From Basidiobolus ranarum (lineage: Eukaryota; Basidiobolomycota; Basidiobolomycetes; Basidiobolales), in assembly GCA_040143965.1 (NCBI GenBank), contig JASJQH010006923.1, positions 1-38,279 of the forward strand: a stretch of 38,279 nucleotides of DNA, written 5' to 3'. Both the position numbers and the translations under genes were made by a program. Below are positions 23,097 through 33,589 of this stretch, piece by piece (the first letter of the stretch is position 1; the number at the start of each line of letters is the position of its first letter). The notes under the pieces are model-generated. The model was not told where the DNA came from, ran no database searches, and saw only the letters and a list, made by a program, of their open reading frames with translations.

Positions 23097-23243
23097 TTCT
23101 CTTTTCCACTAAATATACAATAAACCGATTCTGGTTAATGCTCAAAATGTAGAGCGGTAGAATCAATATTTCCCATAACACAATATGATATAACGCGTAA
23201 CAAGGATGACATGGTTCAAACCAACTTTTATGGACATACAAGT

Positions 23244-24125
23244 TTAAACTACTCGTTTAGTACGCCAGTCTAATAAATCTTCATATTCCGAGTCGTCTGT
23301 TGACTCCTTTTCGTCTTCACTCATATTTGTTACAACAGGTTCCCCTATAATCCGTCTATTCTCAGCTGCTTTCATTCGTAAAAGATTTACTCGATTGAGT
23401 AGACTCTCTTGGGTACGACGCTCTTCCTCATCTCTATCTAAAGCCGTCTCAATCTCTTCCTGTTCAAATATCTTCTCCGAACGTTGGGTTTCCTTGTTTA
23501 TTTCTTCTTGGAATATTTCCCATTCTTTTTCCAGGCTCTTTTCTTTCTTCGTAGGAGCAGATGGGCCCAGGGTTTTCAATTCCTCCTCCTTATTATCGAA
23601 GAAACCAGCTGGTAAAGCACTTTCAGGTGTTTCTGTTGACTCTTCATTTACCTGAGAAGGTTGTTCACTAGGGGACACTGGCTCCTCTGAAGGTTCGTCG
23701 AAAAAGCCAGGTGGAAGTGAAGACTCCTCATGGTTGGGTGTATGCTCTTCTTGTACAGAACTGGAATCCGCGTCAGCTTTAAACTTTTTAGACTTTGGTT
23801 CGACTATGTCTTCTGCCGATTCCTCTTCTGATAGATCTTCGTGTGCAACTAAACTAGGTTGCGCATTGGACTGGTTGCGATTATTCGAAATATTCTTCCC
23901 ACTGTTGACTTTGGGAAGTGCTTTCACTCGATCAAGGTTCTCCTTATGAATTTTGCTCGACAAATGTACAGGCCACCCCCTTTCACTTTTTACTGTACTA
24001 TTACACAAGATACAAGTCAATCGGCCTAAAGTATCATATTTCGCTAAAGGATGCTCTATTTTTGCAGTACTTGAACGATTCTGCTTTGCTTTACTTAACA
24101 ACTTACGTACATTCGTGTTGGACAT
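23244..24125 (-). CDS. ZNF830: ZNF830 (CCDC16)-type zinc-finger protein
   Basis: Single-exon 293-aa nuclear protein. The N-terminus MSNTNVRKLLSKAKQ and a single matrin/C2H2-like finger (Cys38, Cys41, His54, His60; CILCNSTVKSERGWPVHLSS) match ZNF830, a factor associated with late spliceosomes and genome maintenance in animals. Two copies of a GFFD linear motif (LPPGFFDEP and LPAGFFDNK) are also seen in the family. The middle is acidic and Ser-rich. A predicted coiled coil (about 195-260) is followed by a C-terminal acidic EDEKESTDDSEYEDLLDWR segment. The gene converges on the THADA-type gene with about 147 bp between stops. Confidence 0.9.
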   Translation of the reverse strand: MSNTNVRKLLSKAKQNRSSTAKIEHPLAKYDTLGRLTCILCNSTVKSERGWPVHLSSKIHKENLDRVKALPKVNSGKNISNNRNQSNAQPSLVAHEDLSEEESAEDIVEPKSKKFKADADSSSVQEEHTPNHEESSLPPGFFDEPSEEPVSPSEQPSQVNEESTETPESALPAGFFDNKEEELKTLGPSAPTKKEKSLEKEWEIFQEEINKETQRSEKIFEQEEIETALDRDEEERRTQESLLNRVNLLRMKAAENRRIIGEPVVTNMSEDEKESTDDSEYEDLLDWRTKRVV

Positions 24126-24497
24126 TTCACTTTAAATTGAAATTTAGAGAATAAATCAACGTACAAAATATACTAAAGATGATATCCAATTATTGATATA
24201 TTGAAATTTCATACAAAATCATTATTTAAAATTTTAATCCTTCAATCATCTGTTTAATTAGTAAATTGTGGTTATTATTCACTTTTTTTCATCGTAGGAT
24301 CAAATTGAATGCAAATTAGTTTGGAATTCATTTGCTTGAAATGTCACCATTGAAAGTTTGAAATAACAATCTCCAATGGATCTTTTTATTATGATATTAC
24401 AACCACATGCTATATATTCACTTCAAGATGAATGTAAAGTTTTATTACAAAAGATAGAATCATCCATATCTTCAAATCCTTTTTTAGCATAGTCACA
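24126..24497. other. Intergenic, promoter of the ZNF830-type gene
   Basis: About 370 bp of AT-rich sequence between the start of the ZNF830-type gene and the stop of UBA2 (both minus). Nothing else is recognised. Confidence 0.6.
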
Positions 24498-27114
24498 CTA
24501 ATCCAACACAATCACTCCATCGTTCTCCTCTACGATGGTAACCTCTGGTTGCGAAACCCCGTTACTTTCAACAGCTAGGCGTTTGTTGGATTCTGGTTGA
24601 GAGACCGAAGCTATTTCCTCAACTTTACGTTTAACATGGCGAGTCAAACCAGAGTTTATGTCAGACTCTTCAGATACGGACAGTCCCTCAATATTGAATG
24701 CAAGTTCATCCCCAAGGGAATCGCTAATAAATTGAACGAAAAGTTGAATACTTTGACAGGTCGATGGTGATTTTAACATATACTTTACCATTGACGAATG
24801 ATGAATACAATAGAGTTTGTCGAGTCTTCATCTGATACAGTAAGCATCTTGCCGTCTGTTATTCCAAGAGATTCGAAGGTACTTTCCGCGTTATCTTCAA
24901 ATTCAACATCATACAAAAGTCTATTTTTCAATCACGTTGGAATTCGATTAGAATGAAATGGTTGACACACTTATGTAATAGAAACAAGTACCTCTCGCCT
25001 TCCAATATAGTGATTTCTTCACCCATTTTGATATTCCCAGATGGATCTTGGACAACATCGATAAATTTCTGAAGGGTAAAAGTACTGAGGTTTGCTTTGA
25101 AAGTGGCATGAGAATTACTACAAACGTAGCAAGATGGGTTTGGTGGAGCAAGTTTCTCAGAATATAGAAGCTTCGGTCTACGAGAACCATACACTAGATA
25201 GGTCTAAAAATAACGTTTAACAGTATTACAAATAAAAACACTTCTATCTATAACTCACCGTTGAACACTCGTTAACTTTGTCATTCAAAATTTTATATGC
25301 CTCCATTACTACGAGTCCGGCAATAATAGCGTTGGTGGTTGCAATCGCAGGGATGATATTTCCAGCCATCGCTGAATTGCAATTATTCGTTTAGTCAAAT
25401 CAAAATGTACATCATTCAATCCAAAATGTGTCTTTACCCTTTACTTGGAATCGACTTTTCTCTTCTATACCAAATATCTTGGCTCGCAAATTGGCGGCAG
25501 CGGTAACAAAATCCAAGCTATCATCGTCATCCTTATCGAAATACAAAGAGGCCTCGGGATCCTGTTTTACAGCTGCCAGGTACCTATCACTAAGGTCTTG
25601 GATACTGGGTTTCAGAGTATCTGTAATGAGCGAAACTTGTACTAATAGTAAATGTGTCGATATCTATGCGTACCTAGAAAGGAAGTGCTGGAAATTCTCC
25701 TTCAATGACCAAACAACTTGGTCTTTTAACTGAGATGTGTTGGATCCGGTTGAATCTTCGGGCAGTTGGTTTATTTCTTCGAAAAGCAACGGAGATGGAG
25801 GTTGTCTTGACTTCCACATATCTGGCATAGACGCCAGACGAGTAATGTCGTCTGTGAATACCTATTCGAGCAATATATCATTAATTTCTTAGTATGATTA
25901 AATATATCAAACTACCCCATTCACCACACACTTTTTCAAATACTTGATGTGCATATTCTGGCGTTCCTATAGACTCTCTTAAACGTTTAAGAGACTCGGC
26001 CTCCTTCTTCAAGCTTTCAATTTCTTGTGCTTTGGATAGAAGTAATGTAAAAGTTCACAAAGATGCGAGTCAATATTATGGTCAAATATGGTTCCTATCA
26101 TTTTGAGATGAAGACCTACCATTCTCTGCACTGTCCTCGAAATCCTCTACTTTGTCGTCTTCGTCACTCTTCCCAAATAGTTGACTAAGAAGAAGGATCA
26201 ATTTATGAACACTAATAATGAATATATTTCGGTTTTTCATTACCTAAAAAGATAATTTTTGGCCCAGACGATACAGTGAATAGGTGCACTAGGAGTACTT
26301 CTAATAGTACAAATTGGAAATGTTTTGGGTGTTGGCTTAGGCTGACAGTCAAAACACTCTGTAACGCCCTGTCGTTCGGAATGAAAATATTAGTAGGTAC
26401 GTATGATAAGAATATCGAAGAATCTACTAACCTTCCGAATGACAGTTACTTGGCCTAAATATCCAGCTGTACCAGATTCGATCAATGGCACGTCACTGGC
26501 CAAACACATAAGATTAACGCGACGACGGGCATCTTGAAAATACTTTAAAAAACAGAACAGGTTCAAATGGTTTCAAATATTACAAACCTAAATTATCTAA
26601 CGCATTCATCACTACGTCAAACTGCTTAAACCATTCCACACTAAACTGTGGATCGTTAATATTGGCGTGATGGGAGATAATATTTACGTTCGGATTGAAT
26701 TTGGTAACCGATTCTCTGGCAACCTATCAATATAGCGATTTAATATCTTCCAAGTGAAAAGAAAATCAAGAATTACGATTCTCTTACGTGTGCTTTAGAT
26801 TTTTTAATGTGTTGCTTTTGAAATAAAAACTGACGATTTAGGTTTGACAAATCGATGGTATCCAAATCAACCTAATTATTAACAAAGAATAAGACACAAT
26901 AGAAAACCTTTAGTTTCGACCAAGTGAAATAAATCAACTTCGATAATGATTAACAAAAGCTTACTATCTCGATGTTTTTGAAACCGGACATGACTAAATT
27001 TTTCAGTAACTCGCATCCAATACCACCAGCGCCTACTACCAAAATCTTGGAAGTTGATATTTTCTCAAATAGAGTACTGCCCAGGCAGTTTTCTAGGTGT
27101 GTGGTATTTGACAT
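24498..27114 (-). CDS. UBA2: SUMO-activating enzyme E1 subunit 2
   Basis: Catalytic half of the nuclear SUMO E1 (with Aos1/SAE1): it adenylates SUMO and carries it as a thioester. About a dozen exons. The first are 27114-26965, 26871-26788, 26723-26588, 26532-26432 and 26368-26244; the last intron of about 62 nt starts near 24792, inside IIRQ|C. Motifs: nucleotide loop GAGGIG (residues 28-33), [17 protein letters not shown], the zinc pair Cys162/Cys165 (TECFDC), and catalytic Cys177 in [11 protein letters not shown]. The second zinc pair is in NPSCYVC, and a ubiquitin-fold domain contains [10 protein letters not shown]. The extreme C-terminus ...DGVIVLD is a SUMO-interaction-like motif comparable to the VIALD end of human UBA2. 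The ATG at 27114 is preferred because the frame upstream opens only with a GTG. Confidence 0.93.
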
Positions 27115-27608
27115 GGTTAAAGTAAACTCTTCACCGATAAAGAAAAGAGATAAACAAAAATTGGACCAAGAAATATTGGTTAAATGCACCCTGCTCTACT
27201 GGAATATTTCGCGTACCTGATTCTCTAATATTCAGAACTCTAAATGATGATCATGCATTATACTATATTATTATCACCATCATTACGAAATTAGCAAAAC
27301 ATTCTTAATCCTTCGTTAATTGTTGTCATTACTAGTCAATCCCCATCTATATAGCTATAGATATAAATCTCAACAATAAATCAGCACTCGAGAAAAGCAT
27401 TGTATAAAGATTAAAGTTTTATCAAGAGAATTGGTTTGGGTTGGCTCCAATTACTCTCCATTTATGTTGAAAGATACAAAAGAGTGGATAAATGTAATAC
27501 GTTGTTCGTAGAGAAGCAACGAGGTTCATGAATTTGTCTGACCCTCAATACATAATTCTCTTATGTGTATGTATCGAGGTAAGATGTGTAAAGAAGAGGA
27601 AAGCACAT
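27115..27608. other. Intergenic, promoter of UBA2 and 3' flank of NDUFA12
   Basis: About 495 bp between two minus-strand genes. AT-rich, with a TATATAGCTATAGATATA stretch near 27348-27365. No gene is recognised. Confidence 0.6.
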
Positions 27609-28136
27609 TTAAACCCTGGCTTTAGTTTCAGGCTCCCATGCAGAGATTTTGGGTTTAGTGGTACTGTATGATCTGTAGGCTTTCTCGGTACCAGTATAGT
27701 TGGGATAATACTCTTGAGAATTCCACTTGTATTGAGTAAACTGATAGTTATCTGGGGTTCTTTCTGAACTCTTATGAACCCAACCATGCCATTCTGGTGG
27801 GATTTGGGAAGCGTCGTACTCTCCTTTAGCGAAATCTATCCATCTTTCACGACCTATGTAAGAAACAAGGGAAACCTTTAACAATAATTCTTGTAAAATT
27901 CTTATCCCGAATGAGACCGTTTAAGATAGTAATCCCAGGAAGTATCGGATTTAAAGTAAGGAAAGTGCTAATTTACCGAAGTTTTCGTCGTTATTCTCAT
28001 AGTATCTGTTGCCGAATTTATCGGTACCAACTAATTTACCAACTTTGAAGTCACCAATATAAAGGCAGGAACGCCAGAGATCCTTTGGAGTGGCGGCAAG
28101 TTTAACGAAGTTCTTTACAGCACGAACTAAAGACAT
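27609..28136 (-). CDS. NDUFA12: Mitochondrial complex I subunit NDUFA12 (B17.2)
   Basis: Accessory subunit of the peripheral arm of NADH:ubiquinone oxidoreductase in the mitochondrial inner membrane. Two exons (28136-27977 and 27853-27609) give 134 aa, close to the family's usual 140-145. Conserved family segments are LVGTDKFGNRYYEN, RERWIDFAKGEYDASQIPPE, WHGWVHK and the C-terminal YSTTKPKISAWEP. The start at 28136 is chosen because MSLVRAVKNFVK begins the family's usual N-terminus; an upstream in-frame ATG adds 16 residues without similarity. Its presence shows a respiratory chain with complex I. Confidence 0.95.
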
Positions 28137-28670
28137 AGTTGCTGATACTTTAAAGCAAGATAGTTCTAGAGTACGAGTATTCAAGAGACTCTATCAAAAG
28201 ATCCCATCTTACTTTTTCCCATCATTCTTTCATCACTAAAGCTGCGGGGTAATGGGGGCTATCTTTCATCACGGGGGGAGCCCCAACCAGATCTGGGAAT
28301 ACTAACTTGGTTACTTTATGTAAATATTTATGCAGGTTTAGTTTGCATTGAATAGTGAGTATGTCCTCACTTTTTGTTGATACTAGGAAAACAATGTTCC
28401 ATGCAAACGAATATTTTAATCTATTTTCAACAACTCCTTTGATCGTCTAAATTCTACGTAAATCTTGTTCACATCATGCTTAAAATTATCCATTGATAGA
28501 AGAAATATGTCCTTTTGTTGATTGAGTATCAATTGCTTATTTGTCTACTTTACTGGCCCCGAATCACGTGAGAATTGGGATTAGATCAGTGTGATATACA
28601 TTTTAATGAATTTAGCGAAAGAACCATAACCTAGTGTTGTAATAACTCGAAGGTTTCTTGTTTAATAAAC
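28137..28670. other. Divergent promoter region
   Basis: About 530 bp between NDUFA12 (-) and the SWI3-type gene (+). It contains a G/C-rich inverted repeat (GGGGCT at 28255-28260 and AGCCCC at 28279-28284) flanked by two copies of TCTTTCATCAC, and a CACGTG E-box at 28565-28570, about 100 bp before the SWI3-type start. No gene is seen. Confidence 0.6.
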
Positions 28671-31653
28671 ATGACTCTCAGCCAGAAGTCAGGTGGAATT
28701 GACTTTACTTATTATGAAGACGTGACAACCTTGGCTTATTTTGAACCAATCGTAATACCTCTCCTAAACGAATTAAGAACTACCAACCCTGGTTTAGAGC
28801 TCGATCTATCTGCTCATGAACTAGCTCACTTGACCGCAAAACTTCAACAATTTCAGGAAGACGCGTTAGGAAAAAAGGTTCAACGTCAACCTTCCTATCC
28901 GATGAGAATTCCGGCGAAATTATTTAAATGTGCTAACCTAACGCCAAAATCTGCTTTATTCCATATATTGAAAGCAGCATATCAATATCGTTTAGTTCAC
29001 GGATGGAAAGATTGGGGTTTTGAAAACCAGCAAAAACGTGAAAAATTAATTAGTCTCATTGTTTATTTACGCGACGTTTTAACTCGTTTGGGTTTGTTAC
29101 GAAGCCCAAGAATCCTTTTCTCTGACTCTATCGATACGAATGTACGGGACGAACTATTTGAACTTGCTTTGGCGTTGAAAGGTACTTGGCTATTTCAAAG
29201 GTTTATTATGTACGATTATTAATAGAAATTATTTTTGATATTTCGATAGCTTCGGTTGTTACTCGTTCTTCTCAAGCAACTCACATTTTGGATACAAATG
29301 AGGAGTCTAACGATGAAGTCGATGAGGAATGGTTTCGAACACTTGACAAAAAGGATGAGCGCGTTCTCGTTCACTGGTGGTATTATCCAGATTCGTATGA
29401 TGCCTGGGTACCAGAAACCCCTGTATTCGCCGCTGAGCCTGAACCAGCACCAGATCATGATGGCGCATGGACCGTTACCACTAGGTGGCTTCGTGATAGT
29501 TATAAATTTAACGAATGGATGAATGAGGAGGACTATGAGGCAATGCGGTCGGATTCTTCCGATTCCAGGTCGGCCATAAGTGGTATGAAACGCAGTGTGT
29601 CAGTAGCATTCAACTCGGAAGATACTCCAGTTTTTGATAATGAATTTAAAAGAATGAGAGCTGAGGATGAAGGAATCGAGCTTCCCGACCCCATTCCTGA
29701 CCATCCAAATGTTAGTGTGATAGACCTTGAGCAAAATGGCCCTCGTCCCGGAAGCAGGTCCAAGAGAAATGAATATGAACCATTGCCATCTGGGGATATA
29801 TCCAATATATCCAGACTGGTAGCTTTAGATAGAAAAACTATAACGAACTTTACCCAACCAAAATCATCAGCTGGAAGTCCCTCCGAGCACCAAGAGTCAA
29901 CCGAAAAAAACAGTGCAACTGGCGACCTTCAGGCTAATTCTAGTGAAACTGAAAAGGCTATAGAGCAACCCAACACGCCAGTAAAAACATTAACAAATGA
30001 CATATCCAACACTACTTTACATCCTGAGCTTAATCAACCGGCTCGATTTTCGGGAGTACCGATATTTGCATCGTGGTTTTCTGAGGCAGAGGTTCATGAT
30101 ATTGAGATTAAGGCATTACCAGAGTTTTTCGATGCTGAAGACACCGATACCGCATATCAAGGCTATCGGAACCGTTTAATTGAAATTTATCGCCAAAATC
30201 CCTCAGAATACCTGACTGTTGCTGGATGTAGAAAAGAGTTGGGTGGTGATGTTCGTGCAATTGTTCGCATACACGCCTTTTTGGAGCAGTGGGGTATCAT
30301 TAATTATTTGGTAAGTTAGTGATGGTTCAATATATATTTCACTAGCGGCTAATTTCTTTCTAACATTAGTGCAACCCTGAACTTTCGTCAGAACTCAATG
30401 CAGTCGTAACTACCGGACGCATAAGCTCTTCGGAGCACAGTACCGAAAAGCCTTCCGAGTGCTTTACTGACCGCACTCTTCAACTAAGGAAGCATATCTA
30501 TCAACCATCGAGTGACTTCCAGGCATTAGAATCTTCGCATTCTGCCGATTCACCCGTTATCAATCAATTAGACCCATGTGCAGATATCTTTGAAGATGGA
30601 CCTATTGACGGCGACAACAAATACCAATGTAGTATCTGTGATGTTGACTGTTCCAAGTTACGCTACAGCTGCTCAAGAGGAAAGAAGTTAGAACTTTGCC
30701 AAGATTGCTTCTTGGATGGAAAATTTCCAATGAATTTTTACAGTGGAGATTTTGTAAAGATTGAAGATGCATTACTGAGACAGATCGACGACGAGCCTTG
30801 GACAGATCAAGAAACTTTGTTGTTGTTGGAAGGAGTGGAGGAATTTAAGGACGATTGGAACAGGATTGCTGAGGTGGTAGGAACTCGTAGTCGTGAGCAA
30901 TGTGTACTCCACTTTCTACAGCTTCCCATTGAGGAACCTTTTTTGCATACCCAGAAATCCGAATTAGACGTAGACAATCTAGATTCTTTGGCATTTTGTC
31001 ACTCCGAAAACCCCGTAATGAAAACGGTCGTATTTTTAGGATCAGTGGTTAATCCAGGGATTGGCGCAGCTGCTGCTAAAGCTGCATTAAAATCATTAGC
31101 TCAAAGTGCAACTGAAATGAAACAATCTGGAAGAGAAATATTTGCTGAATCACAGTCTACAATTGACTCACAATCGTTAGACGCATCCCTAGAAAGCACA
31201 GAAAACGATTCATTATCAGTACCGATGGAAACCTCGAACCCGGAAGAATTCATAGAGAATAATCCTGAGCCAATTGCTGCAATGGGCACACAACCTTTCT
31301 TTCAAAAGCGGGACCTTCTTAAAGCCAGCGCGGCGGCCATTCGGTCGGCATCAGAAAAAGCCTATGCACTAGCGCAATACGAAGAAAGAGAAGTACAGAG
31401 GTTGGTCAATACGGTACTTGACGCGCAGCTAAAGAAAATAGACTTGAAGCTACAATACCTGGAAGAACTAGAGAAAAGCATGGATCATGAGCTAGTGGAT
31501 CTGGAAAAGCAACGATCAATCCTGGAAAATGATCGATTAAACGTCAAACTCTCCATCAGCTCGCTGGCTGATAAAATGGGAGTTTCAGATATGCAAACAA
31601 TGGATTATTCGCATCATAGTAACCAAAACGCACCGGACAATGCGTATTTCTAA
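28671..31653 (+). CDS. SMARCC: SWI3/SMARCC chromatin-remodelling subunit
   Basis: Core scaffold of SWI/SNF (or RSC) nucleosome-remodelling complexes in the nucleus. Exons 28671-29181, 29250-30310 and 30370-31653 sum to exactly 952 codons (951 aa). The N-terminal module (residues 1 to about 225) resembles the SMARCC-type MarR/chromo-like region, with VHWWYYPDSYDAWVPE at about 206-221. A SWIRM domain lies at about 440-527 (VPIFASWFSEAEVHDIE...GGDVRAIVRIHAFLEQWGII). A ZZ zinc finger follows at about 609-645 (CSICDVDC...LCQDCF), then a SANT domain at about 668-712 (PWTDQETLLLLEGVEEFKDD) and a C-terminal leucine-rich coiled coil at about 870-935 for dimerisation. The SWI3 and RSC8 roles cannot be separated from one gene. 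Confidence 0.95.
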
Positions 31654-32486
31654 ATCCCCAGGTCCCATTGTGTAGAAATTATAATTTGACGAATCTTCAC
31701 TTAATAGACATAATTTTATATATAAATGTATCAACTCGTTAATGTATTATTGTTACACGAGGAGGGGTTGGTGGATGGAAGCGCATTAATAACAATAACA
31801 TGCCACCGAGGCACCACTGGCCTCAACTTATCATTCCTAAAATCACTAGCAATCACAGCAACTGGACGGAATTCTATATTTGGTCAGTTGATCTAGTTTT
31901 GGAACTTCGCCCAAGAAAAGATTTTTTTGATATGTCAATCACTTTCACGTGAAATTCCCCGATTAGAACATTCATTTGTTATAAACACCCTTGAACCCTA
32001 CTTGTGTGGTGGTCTTAGTCCAAGTCTGCTGTACCCACTTCACTCACTTCGTTTCTTCGCTTGGTGATGAAGTGCCTACCTGCCCTACCACCACCACCAT
32101 CGTTTTACCAACATCACTCTCGCTGTATCTTTTTTTCCGATCTACTACAGCCACACTGCCAAGGAGGTTAAATTGAATCATTTGCGTGCGGTGCTACCTA
32201 ACTATTCACATATCTTTGATCAGAAAGGCAAGCTTATGTTAGAAAGGGTCCGGATTTAGAAATAACTGGTTAGATAACAAATTATTAGCTCTGGTAGATG
32301 GTGGATGATGGTAAAGGGGATTGTTATATTATGATTGGAACATGTACGATTTCATTTGGATCCAGTAGTCGTAAGCATTATGTTCCCCATGAGCCAATCC
32401 ATATGAGCCAATCCATATAAATATCTCTCTCTCCTGAATAGAGTGCCTCTTACTTTTCCTTACTCTCCTCTATTAACTTCACTCAA
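31654..32486. other. Intergenic region upstream of YOP1
   Basis: About 830 bp between two plus-strand genes. It contains a palindromic TTTCACGTGAAA (31943-31954), then a TATA-like TTATAAAC near 31979, and a pyrimidine-rich stretch around 32070-32150. The YOP1 promoter elements are at 32389-32424. A 61-codon frame around 31991 is Thr/Pro-rich low-complexity sequence and I do not call it a gene, but an unannotated transcript starting near 32000 is possible. Confidence 0.5.
32389..32424 (+). promoter_or_regulatory. Duplicated CCAAT element plus TATA box of YOP1
   Basis: ATGAGCCAATCC occurs at 32389-32400 and again at 32403-32414 (14-bp period), directly followed by ATATAAATAT at 32415-32424. 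The start codon is about 63 bp downstream, a sensible core-promoter distance. CCAAT boxes are bound by the Hap/NF-Y complex in fungi. Confidence 0.65.
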
Positions 32487-33067
32487 ATGGATAAAGTACG
32501 TCATTATCAAGCTCAACTTGAAAAGGAGCTCAACAAGTACCCAATCTTTCAGCAACTCGAACAAAAGACCGGAGTTCCTAAGACTTACGCCGTTGGTGCT
32601 TGTGGTGGTCTCTTTGTACTATTCATTTTCTTCAACATCGCTGGTTCCCTTCTTACCAATCTCGTAGGTTGGGTCTATCCTGGTAAGTCTTGTTTTTGCT
32701 TTACTCTCAAACCATTTATACCCTTGACTAAGCAATCATTTTATTAGCTTACGCTTCTTTCAAGGCTATTGAATCTCATACCAAGGAAGACGACACTCAA
32801 TGGCTTACCTACTGGACCGTTTACGGATTCGTTAACGTCCTTGAATACTTCAGTGATGCCTTGTTGTACTGGATCCCCTTCTATTACCTCTTCAAGTTGG
32901 GTGCCCTTCTCTGGTTACTCCTTCCCCAATTCAAGGGAGCCGAGTATGTTTACAAGTCTTTCCTTCGTCCTCTTCTTCTCCAACACGAGAGCCGTCTTGA
33001 TGGTCTATTCGGTAAGGTTACCGCCAAGGCCAATGACGCTATCAACAACATTAACAAGACTCAATAA
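32487..33067 (+). CDS. YOP1: ER-shaping protein Yop1 (REEP5/DP1/HVA22 family)
   Basis: 171-aa integral membrane protein that inserts hydrophobic hairpins to curve tubular endoplasmic reticulum, working with reticulons. Exons are 32487-32682 and 32748-33067, in phase. The N-terminal helix (LEKELNKYPIFQQLEQKTGV) is followed by hydrophobic hairpins (about residues 32-65 and 85-120) and the TB2/DP1/HVA22 signature with YPAYASFKAIES, DDTQWLTYWTVYG, IPFYYLFKLGALLWLLLPQFKGA and the amphipathic C-terminal helix YKSFLRPLLLQHE. Length and order match the family. Confidence 0.96.
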
Positions 33068-33589
33068 TTGTGTATGTCAAACTTGTGATCGTGTTTTTAG
33101 AACGAGCAGGTTGAGCAAGATTATTTGAATTCATTCTTGAATCGCAAGCGAAGTTGTATACGGATGTTGTTGGGATTAAAATCGTTTGCTTTGAGACGTA
33201 ATATACACTTAAAATACACCTTTTACAGATTCAGCTTCTTGCAATAGTAATAAATAAGTGAATAATTTAAAATGAGTGAAGTATTGTGTGATGGATTGGT
33301 CACTTGAATCTGGTTATTAAACCTAATAGGCAAGTATCAAGTATACTTGGTTTTGTTTGTGTGCAATGTTATCCAAATATGTGTATGAGTGCGTTAATGG
33401 TATCGGGTCGGGTGTTGAAACTTCACTTGGTATTCCTAAATGCCAATCTTTTGTTCAACGTGATAACAACAAACAATGGAAGAGCATATAGACTTATTTC
33501 CTATTCACGAATGAATATAAAAGTGACCTGTAACATGGACCACATTGTTGTGGTAGATGCACTGATATTGCTAAATCTATCCAACAACT
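33068..33589. other. Intergenic, YOP1 3' flank and cyclin promoter
   Basis: About 520 bp between two plus-strand genes, AT-rich. A 111-codon frame from 33304 runs into the cyclin exon in another frame and has no recognisable content. Nothing else is seen. Confidence 0.55.

Noticed and set aside
31991-32176. 61-codon Thr/Pro-rich frame upstream of YOP1
   Set aside because: Low-complexity composition without any family signature; not enough to call a protein.
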